The notes under the pieces were generated by a model. That model was not told the origin of the DNA. It ran no database searches and was given only the letters and a program-made list of their open reading frames with translations. From Candidatus Nanopelagicaceae bacterium (GTDB taxonomy: Bacteria; Actinomycetota; Actinomycetes; Nanopelagicales; Nanopelagicaceae), in assembly GCA_947440735.1 (NCBI GenBank), contig CANESA010000017.1, positions 1 through 9,249 on the forward strand: DNA of 9,249 nt. The letters are read 5' to 3'. This document shows positions 5,009 through 9,249 of this stretch, one piece after another. Both the position numbers and the translations under genes were made by a program. Position 1 is the stretch's first letter. The number at the start of each line of letters is the position of its first letter.

Positions 5009-7678
5009 TTAAGCAGCACCATGGCAGCGCTTGTACTTCTTGCCTGAACCGCAAGGGCAAGGAGCATTACGTGTCACTTCATTCTTTGTGACAACTCCAG
5101 TTTCATCTGCAGCTGTGTAAGAGAGCGCACTTACTTGAGCAGGTTTTGCATCAATCGATGGAGCTGAAACCTTCTTGCCATCTTCAACACTTACCTGCAC
5201 GTTAAAGACAAGACTTGCAAGTTCTTCCTTAATCGCATCCATCATCGCTGCAAAGAGTTCATAACCCTCGCGTTGGTATTCAACAAGTGGATCACGTTGA
5301 GCCATCGCTCGAAGACCAATACCTTCTTGGAGATAATCCATCTCATAGAGATGTTCACGCCACTTGCGATCGAGAACAGATAAGAGCACCTTGCGCTCAA
5401 GTTCGCGCATGACTTCAGAGCCAAGTTCACTCTCACGCTTTACATACGCTGCTTCTGCATCTTCAATAATTCGCGCAGCTAAGAACTCAGCATCAAGGCC
5501 GCCTACAGATCCAACGTCAGAGATAAGTCCATCAACTGTGAGCGAAACTGGGTATATGAGGCGGAGAGCTGTCCAGAGTTTTTCTAGATCCCAATCCTCT
5601 GCAAAACCCTCAGCAGTGGCTGCATCGACATAAGCCTGAATTGTCTCTGCCAAGAACTGTCCTACCTGTGTAGAAATATCTTCACCCTCAAGAACTAAGC
5701 GACGCTCTCCATAAATAACACCACGCTGGCGATTCATGACATCGTCATACTTAAGAACATTCTTTCGGATTTCAAAATTCTGTGCCTCAACCTGTGTCTG
5801 TGCAGATTTAATCGCGTTGCTGACCATCTTTGACTCGATCGGTGCATCATCTGGGAGTCCAGCTGCAGATAAGAAGCGTTCAACCATTCCCGAATTGAAT
5901 CGACGCATCAAATCATCTTGTAGAGAGAGGTAGAAACGTGATTCACCAGGATCGCCTTGGCGACCTGATCGACCACGAAGCTGGTTATCGATACGGCGTG
6001 ATTCATGACGCTCTGTTCCAAGAACGTAGAGACCGCCAAGGGAGACAACTTCTTCGTGACCTGATTCAACGGCAGCCTTCTGCTTTGCTAGCTCTATCGG
6101 CCAACCAGCTTCATACTCTGCTGCATTTTCTACAGGCGAAATTCCACGACGTTGTAATTCAAAGTCGGCCATAAATTCAGGATTACCGCCAAGCATAATG
6201 TCGGTACCGCGTCCTGCCATATTTGTCGCAACTGTGACAGCACCCTTAACACCGGCACGAGCAATGATCATTGCTTCACGCTCGTGGTGCTTTGCGTTGA
6301 GAACCTCGTGAGGAATGCCATTTTTCTTTAACACCGCAGAGAGTTCTTCAGATTTCTCAACGCTGACAGTACCCACCAAGACAGGCTGGCCCTTGCGATG
6401 ACGTTCAACAATGTCTTGAGCGACAGCAATAAACTTTCCGGATTCCGATTTGTAGACTAGATCAGCAGCATCAATACGTTGCATAGGGCGATTTGTAGGA
6501 ATTGGTACAACGCCAAGTTTGTAGATCTGATGAAATTCAGAAGCCTCTGTCATCGCAGTACCGGTCATGCCTGAAATCTTTGAGTAGAGACGGAAGTAGT
6601 TCTGCAATGTAATAGTTGCAAGTGTCTGGTTTTCGTCCTTGATCTCAATACGCTCTTTTGCTTCAAGTGCTTGGTGTAAACCATCACTGTAGCGACGCCC
6701 TGAAAGCATGCGACCAGTATGTTCATCAACGATGAGAAGCTCACCATTCATGACTACATAATCCTTATCGCGCTTGAAAAGTTCCTTCGCGCGGACAGCA
6801 TTATTGAGGTATCCGATAAGCGTCGTATTTGCCGCTTCATAGAGGTTTTCAATCCCTAGAAGCTGTTCAACCTTAGTAACCCCTGCCTCGATAACTGCGA
6901 TCGTCTTCTTCTTTTCATCAACTTCATAATGAGTATCGCGTCCGAGTTGATTGACGATATTTGAAAATTCTACATACCACTTCGTCGCTTTATCAGCAGG
7001 GCCACTAATGATCAGTGGTGTTCGTGCTTCGTCAATAAGAATTGAGTCAACTTCATCTACTACAGCAAAGAAGTGATCTCGTTGTACGCAATCTTCCAAG
7101 CTCCAAGACATGTTGTCGCGAAGATAATCAAATCCGAATTCGTTATTTGTTCCATAGGTAACATCGCAGTTATAGGCCTCGCGACGCTCAGATGGTGACA
7201 TGCTATTGACGATGACGCCTACGGTTAGACCCAGGAAGCGATGGATACGTCCCATCCATTCGCTATCGCGCTCTGCTAAGTAATCATTTGTTGTAACAAC
7301 GTGAACACCTTTACCGGCTAGAGCGTTCAAATAAGATGGAAGTGTTGCAACAAGAGTCTTACCTTCACCGGTTTTCATCTCAGCGATATTTCCCATGTGC
7401 ATTGCAGCGCCACCCATGAGCTGAACGTCGTAATGACGCTGACCTAGCGTGCGCTTGGCTGCTTCGCGAACAACTGCGAAAGCTTCTGGGAGTAAGTCAT
7501 CGAGATCTTCACCTTGCGCAAGGCGAGTTTTAAATTCTTGGGTTTTTGCGCGAAGTGCTTCATCTGATAATGGCACGATTGATGCTTCAAAGGAGTTAAC
7601 TTCTGTAGCAATCTTTGAGAGGTGGCGAAGAATCTTTCCTTCACCCGCGCGCATAATCCGATCAAGAATCGTTGACAT
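5009..7678 (-). CDS. secA: Preprotein translocase ATPase SecA (SecA1 type)
   Basis: The 889-residue motor drives export of unfolded preproteins through SecYEG at the cytoplasmic membrane. The nucleotide-binding domain has Walker A MKTGEGKT (101-108) and the DEAD-like [14 protein letters not shown] (from 208). The preprotein cross-linking region carries [22 protein letters not shown]. The second nucleotide-binding fold includes [14 protein letters not shown] and [20 protein letters not shown]. The wing and scaffold region shows [20 protein letters not shown]. The C-terminus has a complete zinc-binding SEC-C motif: C874-x-C876 and C885-H886. Length and sequence are those of housekeeping actinobacterial SecA1; no accessory SecA2 feature is seen. 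The ATG at 7676-7678 is chosen over an in-frame TTG at 7684 because AAAGG (7686-7690) lies seven bases upstream. The gene is 61 bases downstream of comF on the same strand and may be co-transcribed or have its own promoter. Confidence 0.98.
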   Translation of the reverse strand: MSTILDRIMRAGEGKILRHLSKIATEVNSFEASIVPLSDEALRAKTQEFKTRLAQGEDLDDLLPEAFAVVREAAKRTLGQRHYDVQLMGGAAMHMGNIAEMKTGEGKTLVATLPSYLNALAGKGVHVVTTNDYLAERDSEWMGRIHRFLGLTVGVIVNSMSPSERREAYNCDVTYGTNNEFGFDYLRDNMSWSLEDCVQRDHFFAVVDEVDSILIDEARTPLIISGPADKATKWYVEFSNIVNQLGRDTHYEVDEKKKTIAVIEAGVTKVEQLLGIENLYEAANTTLIGYLNNAVRAKELFKRDKDYVVMNGELLIVDEHTGRMLSGRRYSDGLHQALEAKERIEIKDENQTLATITLQNYFRLYSKISGMTGTAMTEASEFHQIYKLGVVPIPTNRPMQRIDAADLVYKSESGKFIAVAQDIVERHRKGQPVLVGTVSVEKSEELSAVLKKNGIPHEVLNAKHHEREAMIIARAGVKGAVTVATNMAGRGTDIMLGGNPEFMADFELQRRGISPVENAAEYEAGWPIELAKQKAAVESGHEEVVSLGGLYVLGTERHESRRIDNQLRGRSGRQGDPGESRFYLSLQDDLMRRFNSGMVERFLSAAGLPDDAPIESKMVSNAIKSAQTQVEAQNFEIRKNVLKYDDVMNRQRGVIYGERRLVLEGEDISTQVGQFLAETIQAYVDAATAEGFAEDWDLEKLWTALRLIYPVSLTVDGLISDVGSVGGLDAEFLAARIIEDAEAAYVKRESELGSEVMRELERKVLLSVLDRKWREHLYEMDYLQEGIGLRAMAQRDPLVEYQREGYELFAAMMDAIKEELASLVFNVQVSVEDGKKVSAPSIDAKPAQVSALSYTAADETGVVTKNEVTRNAPCPCGSGKKYKRCHGAA

Positions 7679-7739
7679 CCACAAACCTTTCAGAGACTGC
7701 CGACATGAGACAACTTGACGGGCGAACTTCCCTCACTCG

Positions 7740-8399
7740 TCACTGGGTATATCGTAGGGGTTTGGCAACGCAGGCAGTAACAGCGCCAATTACCGTATAT
7801 CCGCCTCTATGAAGGGCTCTACCCGCCTCGCGCAGGGTCGCCCCTGATGTAACTAAATCATCGATGAGAATGACGGGAATATTCGACGAATCTTCTCGGT
7901 TCGCGCATCTCATTGATTGGCTGAGATTATTCTCTCGTGATTGAGAGTTAAGGGTTGTTTGATCTTTCACTTTTCGTGAATGGCTCAAAATTGCTCGGAC
8001 TTGAACGTGAGGACTTCGAGCAAGTGCGTTCGTTTCTTCCAGAATAAAATCACGGCCTCGCTTGCGTGTATTTGCCTTTCTTGAAGGAATAGGAACTAGG
8101 TCGGCTATTCCAACTTCGCTATAAAAATAAGACAAACTATGTGAGAACGCTTGATGAATCAACCGATCAGCATCGTGAAGTGCACTTTCTTTTGCGCCAA
8201 GTAATACTTTCTGAGCAACGGCTGAATAAGCAACGGCTGAATAAACAGGAAAAGAAAAACCTTCTGCAGAGATAGAAGTTCGGTAAATATGGGGATGCCA
8301 TGAGGCTCGACACTGTGAACAGATTCCTATACCAAGCTGACGGCAGCCAAGACATCGTGAAGGAAAAATCAATTCTGATAGCGCATGTAATGAGATCAC
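7740..8399 (-). CDS. comF: ComF-family phosphoribosyltransferase-like protein
   Basis: The product has 219 residues. The N-terminal zinc ribbon is intact (C16-x2-C19 and C27-x2-C30). The C-terminal type I phosphoribosyltransferase fold has the PRPP-binding loop VILIDDLVTSGAT (176-188) with Asp180 and Asp181. A basic motif, RKRGRDFI (112-119), occupies the place of the ComF RxRGFN segment. In naturally competent bacteria ComF acts with ComFA and DNA-processing proteins in uptake of transforming single-stranded DNA. In Actinobacteria this gene sits beside mtrB and secA as Rv3242c, and its role there is unclear. Translation starts at a GTG (8397-8399), 18 bases after the mtrB stop and in the same frame. 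There is no in-frame ATG before the zinc ribbon and no good Shine-Dalgarno, so coupling to mtrB is plausible. A 15-bp in-frame tandem repeat lies within it. Confidence 0.9.
   Translation of the reverse strand: MISLHALSELIFPSRCLGCRQLGIGICSQCRASWHPHIYRTSISAEGFSFPVYSAVAYSAVAQKVLLGAKESALHDADRLIHQAFSHSLSYFYSEVGIADLVPIPSRKANTRKRGRDFILEETNALARSPHVQVRAILSHSRKVKDQTTLNSQSRENNLSQSMRCANREDSSNIPVILIDDLVTSGATLREAGRALHRGGYTVIGAVTACVAKPLRYTQ
8215..8244. repeat. Perfect 15-bp in-frame tandem repeat inside comF
   Basis: GCAACGGCTGAATAA occurs twice without a gap (8215-8229 and 8230-8244). Because the unit is five codons long, the frame is kept and the protein contains YSAVA twice in a row (residues 53-62). 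It lies in the linker between the zinc ribbon and the phosphoribosyltransferase fold. All 15 bases match, including third codon positions, which points to a copying event rather than protein-level selection. Confidence 0.92.
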
Positions 8400-8417
8400 A
8401 GAGATGATCTTTACTGG

Positions 8418-9249
8418 CTAAATAGTTTCGATCTGAACTTCACTTTTCTTATGTGGATTAATCGGAAGAGGTCTTCCGGAGATTTCATTGCCCGCTATTC
8501 GAGGCAAAGTAAGAACGAAATTTGCACCGTCACCAGGTGCGCCCCACGCATCGAGTTCTCCATTATGAAGTCTGGCATCTTCGAGGGCGATGGAGAGTCC
8601 CAAACCTGTCCCACCCCGTGTGCGAGCTCGTGATGGATCAGCCCGCCAGAATCGATCGAAGACACGCGTTAATGACACCTCTTCCATTCCTTCTCCATGA
8701 TCGCGCACACTTACTGCAACTTCAGTCAGCGTCTCAACACATTCAATCTCGATCGGCTTTCCATCAGAATGGTCGAGCGCATTTGAAATCAAATTGCGCA
8801 TAATGCGCTCTACGCGCCTAAAGTCTGCACGAATATGGACCGGTGTCTTCGGTGTGACAACTGAAATTTGAGAATCTGGAGAGTCAAGAATGACTCCAAG
8901 ATCTGCCACACAGCGGCGCACAAGAGCGATAAATTCAAAATCGGTTGGTTCTAGAACTGCAACTTCTGCATCAAATCTACTTACCTCCAAGAGTTCTTGG
9001 AGAAGCTTTTCAAAGCGGTCAATCTGCGCGAGTAAGAGCTCTGCGCTTCGGGCAATTACTGGATCAAAATTTTCGCGATGACCGTAAATCACATCAGAGG
9101 CCATACGCAGGGTTGTGAGTGGAGTTCTAAGCTCATGAGAAACATCTGAGACAAAACGTTGCTGCACTTGCGAGAGATTTTCTAGCCTACTGATTTGAGC
9201 TTGAATTGATGTTGCCATTTCATTAAATGCATTTCCGAGTGTTGCAATC
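8418..9249 (-). CDS. mtrB: MtrB-type sensor histidine kinase, C-terminal part (cut by window edge)
   Basis: The frame is open to the window edge. About 276 codons are visible, starting within the end of a HAMP domain (LGNAFNEMATSI), so the membrane segments and sensor domain lie outside. Counting from the ATG at 9218, the H-box FVSDVSHELRTPLTTLRM has its phospho-accepting His28. It is followed by the N-box RNLISNALDHS (Asn146), G1 DHGEGM (from Asp173), the F-box FDRFWR (187-192) and G2 GGTGLGLSI (202-210). The H-box, the DPSRARTRGGTGLGL stretch and the ending AWGAPGDGANFVLTLP closely match mycobacterial MtrB, the kinase of the essential MtrA response regulator for cell-wall and division genes. 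An ATG at 9218 is internal and not the true start. The tail after the kinase core is short. comF follows 18 bases after the stop; lpqB, the usual downstream partner, is not there. Confidence 0.95.
   Translation of the reverse strand, partial: IATLGNAFNEMATSIQAQISRLENLSQVQQRFVSDVSHELRTPLTTLRMASDVIYGHRENFDPVIARSAELLLAQIDRFEKLLQELLEVSRFDAEVAVLEPTDFEFIALVRRCVADLGVILDSPDSQISVVTPKTPVHIRADFRRVERIMRNLISNALDHSDGKPIEIECVETLTEVAVSVRDHGEGMEEVSLTRVFDRFWRADPSRARTRGGTGLGLSIALEDARLHNGELDAWGAPGDGANFVLTLPRIAGNEISGRPLPINPHKKSEVQIETI

Noticed and set aside
5242..7718. Several open frames inside secA in other frames or on the opposite strand
   Set aside because: SecA is complete and highly conserved throughout, so these frames are by-products of its coding sequence.
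7679..7739. A short hpf-like or other small gene between comF and secA
   Set aside because: Only 61 bases are available, and they contain the secA ribosome binding site but no meaningful open frame.
8451..9081. Plus-strand open frames opposite mtrB
   Set aside because: The minus strand encodes every kinase motif in order; the plus-strand frames overlap each other and show no domain.

Overview
The window looks like part of the core chromosome of a streamlined, low-to-medium-GC actinobacterium. A freshwater acI / Nanopelagicales-type lineage is my best guess, but that is inference and a small-genome relative is possible. The evidence for Actinobacteria is a WhiB1 protein with all four iron-sulfur cysteines, a PdtaS-type histidine kinase next to it, an Rv3235-family (DUF6459) protein, SecA of the SecA1 type, a ComF-like protein and an MtrB-type kinase. 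From memory, Mycobacterium tuberculosis has the same families in the same order over roughly Rv3219 to Rv3245c. Here they fit in under 9 kb, with very short intergenic gaps. I see no mobile element, CRISPR array or phage gene.

Layout. Positions 1-221 (minus) hold the N-terminal third of methionine sulfoxide reductase MsrA. Positions 279-350 (plus) are tRNA-Arg(CCG). Positions 351-505 form the whiB1 leader, the longest gene-free stretch at 155 bases. It holds a CRP-like dyad, candidate -10 boxes and a second dyad. whiB1 follows at 506-769 (plus). A perfect 14-bp tandem duplication fills the convergent gap up to the pdtaS stop codon.

Positions 804-4407 (minus) are a tightly packed four-gene run, read right to left: a membrane-anchored SAF-domain (CpaB/RcpC-like) protein, a CpaE/TadZ-like ATPase-fold protein with a degenerate P-loop, a small DUF6912-like protein, and the PdtaS kinase. 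Adjacent genes overlap by 8 and 1 bases or are 25 bases apart, so co-transcription is likely. A 16-bp palindrome sits just upstream of the first gene, in a 79-base divergent region.

Positions 4487-5005 (plus) encode the Rv3235-family protein, whose stop codon is 3 bases from that of the convergent secA (5009-7678, minus). Upstream of secA are comF (7740-8399, minus) and the 3' part of mtrB (8418 to the window edge, minus). The hpf-like gene usually found between comF and secA, and the lpqB gene usually found after mtrB, are both absent from those places.

Functionally, the window combines envelope sensing (MtrB), preprotein export (SecA), redox-responsive transcription (WhiB1), oxidative protein repair (MsrA) and a soluble kinase that elsewhere acts on an RNA-binding antiterminator (PdtaS). 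The least explained unit is the SAF / CpaE-like / DUF6912 / PdtaS run. It joins two Tad-pilus-type parts, without any other pilus gene in the window, to a cytosolic signalling kinase.
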